A DNA stretch of 7,982 bases from an uncultured Porphyromonas sp. (GCA_945965245.1 CAMFNC010000083.1:1-7982); one strand, 5' to 3'. Positions 1-7,368 are shown, numbered from the stretch's first letter. Made by a program: numbers and translations. The notes: a model not told the origin generated them from the sequence alone.

Positions 1-27
1 TCGCGGGTTTGAGCCCCGTCTTCCGCT
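1..27 (+). tRNA. tRNA-Gly, 3' fragment (probably GCC anticodon)
   Basis: This is the 3' end of a tRNA cut by the window edge. The T-stem is GCGGG/CCCGT (3-7 with 15-19) around a seven-base loop (8-14). The acceptor strand CTTCCGC is at 20-26 and the discriminator is T at 27. The acceptor strand implies a 5' half beginning GCGGAAG. That acceptor, the U73 and the preceding TCGCGGG together resemble bacterial tRNA-Gly(GCC). The anticodon lies outside the window, so the identity is inferred. No CCA is encoded (CTC follows). The T-loop reads TTTGAGC instead of TTCGAGC, so the nearly universal C56 is a T. Confidence 0.65.
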
Positions 28-37
28 CTCAAATGGA

Positions 38-73
38 AAAAAAGGCAGTCGGCTTATGCCAACTGCCTTTTTT
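38..73. terminator. Bidirectional intrinsic terminator between tRNA-Gly and mfd
   Basis: GGCAGT (44-49) pairs with ACTGCC (62-67), and GGC (51-53) pairs with GCC (58-60) after a single C/A mismatch. The stem is flanked by A at 38-43 and T at 68-73, so an RNA from either strand has a GC stem followed by a U-run. It lies 11 bases after the tRNA-Gly on the plus strand and 24 bases beyond the mfd stop on the minus strand. It can therefore end both convergent transcripts. Confidence 0.85.
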
Positions 74-97
74 GCTTTTCTTTGCTTAATGTAATAT

Positions 98-3000
98 TTA
101 GGCCGGTAGTTCGAGAGTCAAAAGCTCACGGCACAGTGCTACCGCATCGCTAACTGAATTAACATCTTTGATGCGTGCCACACGCACACCCTTGCCCGTT
201 TCCTTGATTTCACACCGCTTGACGTTATTGGTTATATAGAGTAACAACCGTGCAAAATTATCGGATTGATAATACGGATTGGCATTGTCTGCAACCAAGT
301 GCAGCCCCAATGTACCATTGCGCAGCAATATCTTTTCTACGCCCAACTTTCGCCCCAATCGACGTAATCGGGGCACACAAATAAGTTCTTCCGCCTGTTC
401 TGGCAACTTTCCGAAACGGTCTTTCATACGCAAGCGAAATGCTTCCAATTCCTCGTCCGTATTAAGATTATCCAATTCACGGTAAAGAATAATCCGCTCG
501 GAATCATCCGGCACATAGGTTTCGGCAAAGCATAGCTCCAGATCACTCTCCACTTGCGTATCCGCCACATATTGCCATTGTTCTTCCGACTGAATATATA
601 AATCTCCGAATTCCTGCATTTTGAGTTCTGATACCGCTTCTTCGAAGACTTTCTGATAAGTTTCATAGCCCATATCGGCTATAAATCCACTTTGTTCGGC
701 TCCCAAGATATTGCCTGCCCCACGAATATCCAAATCCTGCAAAGCGATGCGCACACCGCTCCCCAAATCACTAAAGCTTTCGATGGCAGTTACCCGACGG
801 CGAGCATCGTCTGTCAAGGCTGTAAGCGGAGGTGTAAGGAGATAGCAAAAAGCCTTTTTATTGCTTCGACCCACCCGCCCACGTAATTGATGCAGTTCGC
901 TCAAACCAAAATGATGGGCATCATTGATTATCATGGTATTGGCATTGGACACATCGATACCGTTTTCGATTATCGTGGTGGCTACCAGCACGTCAAATTC
1001 ATGATTGATAAAATCCATTAGCACATGCTCCAATTCCGCCGGAGCCATCTGACCATGCCCCACGACTATGCGGGCATCGGGCACTTCGCGCTGCACTGCC
1101 GCTGCCACTTCATGGATATTATGCACCCGGTTGTGTACGAAAAAAACCTGACCATTACGGCTCAACTCGAAGTTTACCGCCTCTCGTATGGTTTCAGCGT
1201 TAAAACGCGTCAGAATGGTTTCCACCGGATAGCGATTAGGCGGAGGTGTATTGATATTGGATAAATCTCGTGCTCCCATAAGCGAGAACTGCAAAGTTCG
1301 CGGAATGGGCGTTGCGCTCATGGCAAGCGTATCCACATTCACCTGCAATTTGCGCAACTTCTCTTTGACTGCCACACCGAATTTCTGTTCCTCGTCAATG
1401 ATGAGTAATCCCAGACTTTTGAATTTCACATCCTTGCCTGTAAGCTTGTGTGTGCCGATGATGATATCTATTTTGCCCTCGGAGAGGTCGTTGAGCACGG
1501 CTTTAGTTTCTTTGGCGGTGCGTGCTCTGCTCAAATATTCTACTCGCACCGGGAAATCGGCAAGTCGCTCCTTAAAGCTCCGGTAATGCTGATAAGCCAA
1601 TACCGTAGTGGGAACCAATACCGCCACCTGTTTACCATCGGCGGCAGCCTTGAAAGCGGCACGGATGGCCACCTCAGTTTTTCCGAAGCCCACATCGCCA
1701 CACACCAACCGATCCATGGGCGATGGGCTCTCCATATCGGCTTTTACATCGGCCGTTGCTTTGGCTTGGTCGGGCGTATCTTCATAGATAAAAGTAGCTT
1801 CCAACTCCTGCTGCATATAACTATCAGGGCTGAATTGGAAGCCGGCTTCTTCACGGCGTTGGGCATATAAATTAATGAGGTCGCGCGCTATATCTTTGAC
1901 TCGCTTCTTGGTTCTATCCTTGATACGTTGCCAGGCTCCGCTACCAAGAGTACTGAGATTTACGGATGCTCCATCATCCTTGCCTCTATAATGAGAAAGT
2001 TTGTGCAGGCTGTGCAGACTCACAAAAATACAGTCGTTATTCTTATACGTTATCTTGACAACCTCCTGAGGCTTACCACCTATTTCCATGGTTATCAATC
2101 CGCCGAATTGCCCCACGCCGTGATCACTATGTACCACGTAATCTCCAACTTTGAAACCATTCAGTTCTTTAAGGGTAAGCGTCACTTTACCCGAGCGGGC
2201 TTTATCACTTTTGAGATTATATTTGTGATAGCGTCCGAAAATCTGATGCTCGGTGAGCACCACACAATGCAAATCATCATCCGTAAACCCTTCGTGTAGC
2301 GTGATGGGCAGATGAATAATATCGACTTCTGTGCCACAACGTTCGGCAACAATATCCAAGAAACGATTGTATTGCTTTTCGTTTTGTGTGCTCAGATAGA
2401 TGTCATAATGGTTTTTACGCCAGCCTTCTAATGCCTCCGATAAATCTTCAAAGTCTTTGCGAAATGGTATCTGCGGATGTTGCTTCCATTTGAATGCCTG
2501 CTCGGCATGAATGGCACGAAGTTGTAATCGGCAAAATACGGCAAGGTCTCGTATCAATGTTTGTGGCTCTACCAAATGCGCTTGCATATCCTCCAACGAG
2601 GCAAAACCTTCGCCATCGCTAATAGTGGGTGATTCGGTATAAATTGTATGCAATCGCTCCGCCCACACCGTTCCATCTTCTGTAACTACCAACGTGTTTT
2701 CGGGCAAAAGATTTGCAATCGAACAACCATTGCGATCCGCACTACCCACATTGGGTAGCAATGTAATCTGCTGCACCTGCCGGGTACTTAATTGGCTTTC
2801 CGGCTCGAATACGCGAATGCTTTCCACTTCGTCATCAAAGAAATCCAAGCGAAAAGGTAATTCGGAAGAAAAAGAATAGACGTCCACGATGCTGCCTCGG
2901 ACAGCAAATTGCCCCGGCTCATAAACATAATCCGTACACATATAATTCCATGCCAAAAGTCTATCTCGCAAATCGTCTTGGAGCGCATGGCTTCCCACAC

Positions 3001-3451
3001 TCAGGGTATAAATATCTTTGGTCAATTGCTCACTGCCCACCACCTTCTCCATCAATGCTTCTGGTGAAGTTACAATCAGCGGCATACGCCCTCCCTGTGA
3101 CAGCATCCCCAGAGCTGAAAGCACTTCGGCACGCAAGATACAACTCGGCTCATCTATATGGCCGAATTGAATTGCTCGCCTATAAGAAGATGGAAAATAT
3201 AAAACTTGATAGGGAGCATCGGCCAGCAATTGCAGTAAATCAGAATACAAATAACCGGCTCTATCGGCATCGTCCATCACGCAGAGCAAAGGCATCTTTT
3301 GGCTCAAGGCTGCCAGTATATATGATTTACCGGAACCTTCCGCTCCACTTATTTCTATTCGTTTGCAATCATTGGCAAGCCGTTTTTCTATTTCATGGAC
3401 AATTTTGTGGCGGACGAATTCTCCCGTCAAGGATATTATTTTTTCTGCCAT
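98..3451 (-). CDS. mfd: Mfd, transcription-repair coupling factor
   Basis: This 1117-residue protein has the usual length and full domain order of Mfd, an ATP-driven DNA translocase that removes stalled RNA polymerase from lesions and recruits UvrA. Residues 1-330 are the UvrB-like module, with the marker RLDFFDDEVESIRVF at 201-215. The CarD-like RNA-polymerase-interacting domain is at about 430-490 (HSDHGVGQFGG). The RecG-like translocase follows, with Walker A GDVGFGKTE (585-593), motif II DEEQ (686-689; DEEH in E. coli), motif III SATPIPRTL (712-720) and motif VI HQLRGRVGRS (854-863). The translocation motif lies around RGAGNILGAEQSG (910-922), and the C-terminal regulatory domain is at about 950-1110. 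The frame is intact. The ATG lies six bases after the transporter stop and has no clear Shine-Dalgarno sequence, as is common in Bacteroidota. The gene is probably co-transcribed with the transporter. An unusual point is a P-loop-like GAEGSGKS at 36-43 in the UvrB-like part. Confidence 0.97.
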   Translation of the reverse strand: MAEKIISLTGEFVRHKIVHEIEKRLANDCKRIEISGAEGSGKSYILAALSQKMPLLCVMDDADRAGYLYSDLLQLLADAPYQVLYFPSSYRRAIQFGHIDEPSCILRAEVLSALGMLSQGGRMPLIVTSPEALMEKVVGSEQLTKDIYTLSVGSHALQDDLRDRLLAWNYMCTDYVYEPGQFAVRGSIVDVYSFSSELPFRLDFFDDEVESIRVFEPESQLSTRQVQQITLLPNVGSADRNGCSIANLLPENTLVVTEDGTVWAERLHTIYTESPTISDGEGFASLEDMQAHLVEPQTLIRDLAVFCRLQLRAIHAEQAFKWKQHPQIPFRKDFEDLSEALEGWRKNHYDIYLSTQNEKQYNRFLDIVAERCGTEVDIIHLPITLHEGFTDDDLHCVVLTEHQIFGRYHKYNLKSDKARSGKVTLTLKELNGFKVGDYVVHSDHGVGQFGGLITMEIGGKPQEVVKITYKNNDCIFVSLHSLHKLSHYRGKDDGASVNLSTLGSGAWQRIKDRTKKRVKDIARDLINLYAQRREEAGFQFSPDSYMQQELEATFIYEDTPDQAKATADVKADMESPSPMDRLVCGDVGFGKTEVAIRAAFKAAADGKQVAVLVPTTVLAYQHYRSFKERLADFPVRVEYLSRARTAKETKAVLNDLSEGKIDIIIGTHKLTGKDVKFKSLGLLIIDEEQKFGVAVKEKLRKLQVNVDTLAMSATPIPRTLQFSLMGARDLSNINTPPPNRYPVETILTRFNAETIREAVNFELSRNGQVFFVHNRVHNIHEVAAAVQREVPDARIVVGHGQMAPAELEHVLMDFINHEFDVLVATTIIENGIDVSNANTMIINDAHHFGLSELHQLRGRVGRSNKKAFCYLLTPPLTALTDDARRRVTAIESFSDLGSGVRIALQDLDIRGAGNILGAEQSGFIADMGYETYQKVFEEAVSELKMQEFGDLYIQSEEQWQYVADTQVESDLELCFAETYVPDDSERIILYRELDNLNTDEELEAFRLRMKDRFGKLPEQAEELICVPRLRRLGRKLGVEKILLRNGTLGLHLVADNANPYYQSDNFARLLLYITNNVKRCEIKETGKGVRVARIKDVNSVSDAVALCRELLTLELPA

Positions 3452-3457
3452 GCGCCG

Positions 3458-5149
3458 TTATATAAAGAACAATAGCAAAATCTGCGCTGTGATAATGCGA
3501 ACAAACATTCCCAGCGGATACACCGTGGCATAAACCACAGAGGGTTCATCTCCTTTGACCAATGTATCGGCATATTCCAAAGCAAAAGGATTGGCCATGC
3601 TGCCACATATCAATCCGGCCACCGAACCCAAATCCAACTTCATCATCTTCAAAGCCATAAAGCCTACAATCAAAGTGGGCAGCATGGTGATGACAAAACC
3701 CACTGCCACCCACAATAAACCACTGCCATGAAGAATGGTTTCGAAAAAATTGGCTCCACTGGCCAAACCCAATCCCGCCATATAGAGCACTATACCCAAC
3801 TGCTTGACCAGCTGCGTGGCACTATTGGTAATATAAGTGGTAAGATGAATACGCGGACCGAAAGCTCCCATCAGGATACCCACAATAATTGGGCCACCCG
3901 CTAACCCCAGTTTAATGGGCATACTCATGGAGGGAATATAAAAAGGTATCATACCAATCAGACATCCTAATAACATTCCACCAAAGAAACTGGTCAGTTT
4001 GGGTTTATCCAACAATTCGATTTGGTCACCCATCAAGTCGCTTACTTTGCTGATGGCCTGGCTTTCGCCCACCACGGTGATTCGGTCTCCCAATTGGAGA
4101 TACAACGAAGGATTGGCCAGCAACTGCACACCGGCGCGATCAATGCGAGTAATGTTGATACCATATTCATTGCGCAAACGGAGAGCACCCAGTTTTACCC
4201 CATTATATTTCGATTTGGTCACAATAATTCTGCGGCTCACCAGATTATCTCCCAAACTATCCCAATTGATGTCGGGTTTATTCCAGTCGTGTTCCTGCAC
4301 TTGATGCCCAAAGAGCGTAGATAATAATGGCACATCATCCTCACTGCCGATAACCAACAGACGGTCACCTTGTCTAATCACACTATTATATCGAGGCAAA
4401 ATGGTCTCGTCACCATGCCAAATTCGACTAATGACGAAATTGCGATTAGCCATATTGACCAATTGTTTGATATCCACTCCGTTCATTGCCGGATTGGTCA
4501 CTTCATATTCCGCTATAAAAGTATGATTGTGCTCGCCACCCTGATTTCTATGATGCTGTGTCTTGATTTTCTTGGCCATCATACCCATCACAGCCAATGC
4601 CAAAATCACACCCACCACGCCCAAAGGATAACTCACAGCACATGCCAATGCCATATCCGCCAGCATTTTAGCATCGCCGGCACCCATCTGTGTCATAGTA
4701 TCTTGTATGGCTGCCAATACCGGTGTATTCGTTACGGCACCGCTCATCACACCCAGAATATGAGGCATCGGGATACCCAACAACAGGTAAATCAAATAAC
4801 ACAAAAGAAGTGTGATAAATACCATTACCACAGAAATCATATTATATAAGACACCGCCATGCTTCAGCGATGGGAAAAACGAAGGACCGACCTCCAAGCC
4901 CAAAGCATACACAAAGATGACCAAACCCAAACTCTGTGCAAAACTGAGCATCGAAGCATCGCATCGAAGTCCGAAATGCGATGCCAAAATGCCTACAAAG
5001 AAAACAAAAGTAACACCTAATGTAATGTTTCCGAATTTGAATTTTCCCAACCACAAACCCAACACACACACCAAACTAAGCACAATGATGGTCTGTGTGA
5101 TGGAGGGTAAAACAAACTGCTCCGAAAGCCAATGGGTAAGCTGTTCCAT
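3458..5149 (-). CDS. AspT/YidE-type transporter with two RCK_C (TrkA_C) domains
   Basis: This is a 563-residue inner-membrane protein with the layout of the aspartate:alanine exchanger (AAE) family, also called the YidE/YbjL duplication family. A first membrane block has segments near 15-35, 41-59, 68-85, 100-126 and 163-192. Two cytoplasmic RCK_C domains follow (about 210-285 and 298-375; IRQGDRLLVIGSEDD at 258-272 and LQLGDRITVVGES at 351-363). A second membrane block spans about 386-563. The repeat shows in paired motifs: ALGLEVGPSFF (82-92) with GLGLASGANFF (459-469), and SGAVTNTPVLAA (136-147) with CGSMANPFALEYA (515-527). A His-rich linker (198-210) joins the first block to the RCK part. 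Family members exchange or export small carboxylates or amino acids; the substrate here cannot be read from the sequence. It is the first gene of a probable operon with mfd, and I see no TAnnTTTG promoter directly upstream. Confidence 0.9.
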   Translation of the reverse strand: MEQLTHWLSEQFVLPSITQTIIVLSLVCVLGLWLGKFKFGNITLGVTFVFFVGILASHFGLRCDASMLSFAQSLGLVIFVYALGLEVGPSFFPSLKHGGVLYNMISVVMVFITLLLCYLIYLLLGIPMPHILGVMSGAVTNTPVLAAIQDTMTQMGAGDAKMLADMALACAVSYPLGVVGVILALAVMGMMAKKIKTQHHRNQGGEHNHTFIAEYEVTNPAMNGVDIKQLVNMANRNFVISRIWHGDETILPRYNSVIRQGDRLLVIGSEDDVPLLSTLFGHQVQEHDWNKPDINWDSLGDNLVSRRIIVTKSKYNGVKLGALRLRNEYGINITRIDRAGVQLLANPSLYLQLGDRITVVGESQAISKVSDLMGDQIELLDKPKLTSFFGGMLLGCLIGMIPFYIPSMSMPIKLGLAGGPIIVGILMGAFGPRIHLTTYITNSATQLVKQLGIVLYMAGLGLASGANFFETILHGSGLLWVAVGFVITMLPTLIVGFMALKMMKLDLGSVAGLICGSMANPFALEYADTLVKGDEPSVVYATVYPLGMFVRIITAQILLLFFI

Positions 5150-5173
5150 ATAGATTATTGAATAAAAAGAAAC

Positions 5174-5216
5174 AAGGCATACTGCCTTCTACAATCTTTC
5201 GGTTGTAAAAAGCAGT
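5174..5216 (-). promoter_or_regulatory. Two overlapping, mutually exclusive hairpins in the leader of the transporter gene
   Basis: In the minus-strand RNA, hairpin A spans 5216-5181: ACTGC pairs with GCAGT, continues through two G-U wobbles and one C/A mismatch, and is capped by a C-GAAA-G tetraloop at 5200-5197. Hairpin B uses GCCTT/AAGGC (5188-5184 with 5178-5174, loop 5183-5179) and is followed by the U-rich GTTTCTTTTTATTC. Bases 5181-5188 belong to both, so only one can form at a time. This resembles an anti-terminator/terminator pair. Hairpin B has only five pairs, so it would be a weak terminator. No known riboswitch or leader peptide is recognised; regulation is inferred from structure alone. 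Confidence 0.4.
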
Positions 5217-5221
5217 TTATC

Positions 5222-5264
5222 AAAAAAGCCATCCCGATTCCGTGGTACGAAAAAGGAGATGGCT
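5222..5264 (-). terminator. Intrinsic terminator after tRNA-Thr
   Basis: On the minus strand, AGCCATC (5264-5258) pairs with GATGGCT (5233-5227) across a 24-base loop. The second arm is followed by a T-run (complement of A at 5222-5226). It starts 13 bases after the encoded CCA of tRNA-Thr and would end the SRP RNA-tRNA transcript. The large loop makes it weaker than a compact hairpin, so some read-through into the transporter leader is possible. Confidence 0.65.
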
Positions 5265-5277
5265 GATTGACTTCTTT

Positions 5278-5354
5278 TGGAGCCTCTTGTCGGATTCGAA
5301 CCAACGACCCCGAGATTACAAATCACGTGCTCTGGCCAACTGAGCTAAAGAGGC
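5278..5354 (-). tRNA. tRNA-Thr (UGU anticodon)
   Basis: A full cloverleaf reads on the minus strand. The acceptor is GCCTCTT/AAGAGGC, the D-stem is GCTC/GAGC, and the anticodon loop is TTTGTAA with anticodon TGT at 5320-5318 (Thr). The T-arm is GTTGG-TTCGAAT-CCGAC and the discriminator is T at 5281. The anticodon stem CGTGA/TCTCG has a T/T mismatch at its middle pair. The three bases after the discriminator (5280-5278) are CCA, so the tail is encoded, which is not usual for the phylum and could be chance. The gene begins four bases after the closing stem of the SRP RNA and is followed by a terminator. The two RNAs are probably cut from one precursor. Confidence 0.95.
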
Positions 5355-5356
5355 AG

Positions 5357-5456
5357 GTGGGTAAGCTTACTATATCGCGTCGCTACAACCTAATACCCTT
5401 GCTGCGATCAAGCCCTGGGGGAATCATAGGGAGCTGACCGTATAGGACTTACCCGG
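5357..5456 (-). ncRNA. ffs: Small signal recognition particle RNA (4.5S-like)
   Basis: The RNA pairs with Ffh to target nascent membrane and secreted proteins. The 96 bases from 5454 to 5359 fold as one rod. The ends GGGTAAG/CTTACCC close it, followed by TATA/TATA, CG/CG, GTC/GAC, CCTA/TAGG and CCC/GGG. At the apex, CAGG (5417-5414) faces AGCA (5403-5400), the domain IV internal loop that binds Ffh. The flanking GCAGCAAGG matches the conserved 3' side of 4.5S RNA. Length and position of the motif fit the small bacterial SRP RNA class. The apical loop is TGAT instead of GGAA. A consensus Bacteroidota promoter sits just upstream and tRNA-Thr just downstream. The exact ends are estimates. Confidence 0.8.
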
Positions 5457-5459
5457 CTG

Positions 5460-5490
5460 CAAATGTAGTTATTTTTCGTTTTCCTGCAAG
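5460..5490 (-). promoter_or_regulatory. Bacteroidota sigma-ABfr-type promoter for ffs and tRNA-Thr
   Basis: The minus strand carries TACATTTG (5467-5460), an exact match to the -7 consensus TAnnTTTG. A TTG (5489-5487, within CTTG) lies 19 bases upstream as the -33 element. Transcription would start about 4-7 bases after the -7 box, at or near the first base of the SRP RNA stem. It lies in the 77-base gap after the dipeptidase gene. Confidence 0.85.
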
Positions 5491-5531
5491 GGATTACTCC
5501 CATTTTCTTCATAAATATTGCAAAAAATTGC

Positions 5532-7364
5532 TTATTCGGGCACAGAACAGCCGGAAGCATGCTGATTTTCCTGCCAAACACGTAAAAAGTTGCCACCCCA
5601 AAGCTTCACTAAATCTTCTTCCGTAAAACCGACACGTAATAACTCGATAGTCATACGCACCAATTCAGCAGCATGACGGCAGCCAATCAGTTCGCCATCG
5701 CCATCGAAATCAGAACCGATACCTACATGGTCAATGCCCACCAACTCTTTGATATGAACAATATGACGCACAGCATCCAACAGACTGGCCTGTGCATCAT
5801 CTCCATAAATAAAGCCTGCATACATACACACCTGCACCACGCCACCCGTTTGGGCTATGGCACAAATCTGCTCATCGGTCAGGTTACGTTCGTGAGCACA
5901 CAGAGCATAAGCCGAAGCATGGCTGGCTATTACCGGCCGAGTGGTTATAGCCAAAACATCTGTCACCGTTTTAGGTGCCGTGTGCGACAGGTCTATCATA
6001 ATGCCCAAGCGGTTCATCTCACGCACCACCTCTCTACCCCAATCGCTCAAACCCTGATGAGTCTGTTTGCTATGGCGAGCTGAGTCGCACAGATGATTAT
6101 CGCCGTTATGACAAAGAGTGATATACGCTACCCCTCTCCGATGCAATTCGTGCAGAGTTGCCAAGTCGTCTATGCCATAGCCGTTTTCCACTGCCGGTAT
6201 AATGGCTTTTCTACCCTCAACAAATGCATCACAAACAGCTTGCGGTGATGTAGCCCAAACACACTGCATGGTATTCATCTCAACCTGACGTTGCATTTCA
6301 TTGAGAATATCCAAGGTTTTCGTGCGAGCCGTGGCAATACCTTCAGCATCAGTTTTCTGCTGCGGGATGTATGCCGCCATACATACGGCAGTCAATTCAC
6401 CACGCTGCATCTTGGGCAAATCCACCAGACTGTTCGTTTCACTTCCGAAATTGAACGAAGGCGTAAAAGTCATGGGAGTATCGGTATGACTGTCCAATGT
6501 AATATGATGGCGGTGGAACATACGAGCACGATGATAGAGTTGTGCTTCACTTACCAGAAACGCAAACAATTTCTCCTGCTCTTCCACTCCTCCACACACC
6601 AATCGTTCGGGATGCCACTGCACACCCAGCATATTCACTTCCGGATAAGCGTCTATGGCTTCGATAATACCATCGGGAGCCGATGCACAGACCTTAAACG
6701 GATATTTCGCCTCACTCAAAGCTTGATGATGCACACTATTTACGCGTGTTTCATAGCTATCGCTGCCATTCTCCCAAAAAATCTTTGCCAATCGACTGTC
6801 CGGATTTACATAAATGCGATGTGCTGTTTCCGTACGTCTGATTTTGGGATTATGCCCCAAGGTCATTTCCCCAACACGTTGACTATAAATATCCTGATAC
6901 AATCCGCTACCGAAAGCCACGCCCATCAACTGCTCCCCCCGACAGATGCCCATTACCGGCATACAAAGCGAATGGGCGATGCGCAGCAAAGCCAAATCGT
7001 AACGGTCACGATGCGTATTCACCGAGTCCAGCTGTGCTATGGGGTCTTCGTCCAAAAACATCGGATTAATATCATCGCCGCCGGACATTAACAGCCCATC
7101 GCAACTCTCCAATATCGAACGGAGAACAGCATAATCGTTGGTTACCGGGATAACAATAGGCAGCCCTCCCCCTTTAATCACCGCATCAGTATAAGGCACC
7201 ACAATAGTAGAGCCATAGTCGGAATTTTGATTGACGCTCACACCTATTCGGGGGCGAGCATAAACAAAAGGAGCAGCGTGGCTGCTCCTTTTAAGGTCGT
7301 CCACCTCGCGATAAAGTTCGCACAAAGCTTCGGGTAGTTTTTCCTGCATCATATTATATAACAT
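5532..7364 (-). CDS. Fused C26 peptidase (gamma-glutamyl hydrolase-like) and M19 membrane-dipeptidase-like enzyme
   Basis: With the ATG at 7364 the protein has 610 residues in one frame. Residues about 38-275 are a class I glutamine-amidotransferase fold of the PuuD/gamma-glutamyl-GABA hydrolase type (peptidase C26). GLLMSGGDDINP is at 90-101, the nucleophile Cys141 is in GICRGEQ, and His251 and Glu253 are in QWHPE. Residues about 285-600 are a renal-dipeptidase-like metallopeptidase (M19). Its likely zinc ligands are His293 and Asp295 (DSHTDTP), Glu393 (AVENGYG), His461 (DLSH) and His482 (SHASAY), with Asp552 in GIGSDFDG. There is no signal peptide or membrane segment, so it is probably cytoplasmic. 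A joint role, removing a gamma-glutamyl group and then splitting the dipeptide, is inference. The ATG at 7364 follows the gyrB stop by four bases; ATGs at 7352 and 7349 are also possible. An in-frame ATG at 7433 would overlap gyrB and is less likely. Confidence 0.88.
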   Translation of the reverse strand: MLYNMMQEKLPEALCELYREVDDLKRSSHAAPFVYARPRIGVSVNQNSDYGSTIVVPYTDAVIKGGGLPIVIPVTNDYAVLRSILESCDGLLMSGGDDINPMFLDEDPIAQLDSVNTHRDRYDLALLRIAHSLCMPVMGICRGEQLMGVAFGSGLYQDIYSQRVGEMTLGHNPKIRRTETAHRIYVNPDSRLAKIFWENGSDSYETRVNSVHHQALSEAKYPFKVCASAPDGIIEAIDAYPEVNMLGVQWHPERLVCGGVEEQEKLFAFLVSEAQLYHRARMFHRHHITLDSHTDTPMTFTPSFNFGSETNSLVDLPKMQRGELTAVCMAAYIPQQKTDAEGIATARTKTLDILNEMQRQVEMNTMQCVWATSPQAVCDAFVEGRKAIIPAVENGYGIDDLATLHELHRRGVAYITLCHNGDNHLCDSARHSKQTHQGLSDWGREVVREMNRLGIMIDLSHTAPKTVTDVLAITTRPVIASHASAYALCAHERNLTDEQICAIAQTGGVVQVCMYAGFIYGDDAQASLLDAVRHIVHIKELVGIDHVGIGSDFDGDGELIGCRHAAELVRMTIELLRVGFTEEDLVKLWGGNFLRVWQENQHASGCSVPE

Positions 7365-7368
7365 GGAC

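Noticed and set aside
2950..3465. A 171-codon plus-strand open frame opposite the start of mfd
   Set aside because: It is antisense to conserved Mfd sequence and its translation looks like no known protein.
3458..5149. A potassium channel or Trk uptake protein, because of the RCK_C domains
   Set aside because: The duplicated membrane blocks with GLE-GP-FF and TNTP-type motifs around two central RCK_C domains fit the AspT/YidE family, not Trk.
5150..5281. A promoter for the transporter gene
   Set aside because: No TAnnTTTG with a TTG at the right spacing is present. TATGCCTTG at 5181-5173 has one base too many and no -33 partner.
5491..5531. Small hairpins (GCAA/TTGC and GGGA/TCCC) that might end the dipeptidase transcript
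   Set aside because: The stems have only four pairs and neither is followed by a U-run in the correct place, so I cannot call a terminator.
5408..5596. A 62-codon minus-strand frame from the dipeptidase end into the SRP RNA
   Set aside because: It overlaps the dipeptidase C-terminus, the ffs promoter and the SRP RNA, and has no support as a protein.
6291..7091. A 266-codon open frame on the plus strand opposite the dipeptidase gene
   Set aside because: It lies wholly antisense to a gene with both active sites intact, its translation shows no domain and is rich in His, Cys and Gln, and it has no promoter. It is a shadow frame.
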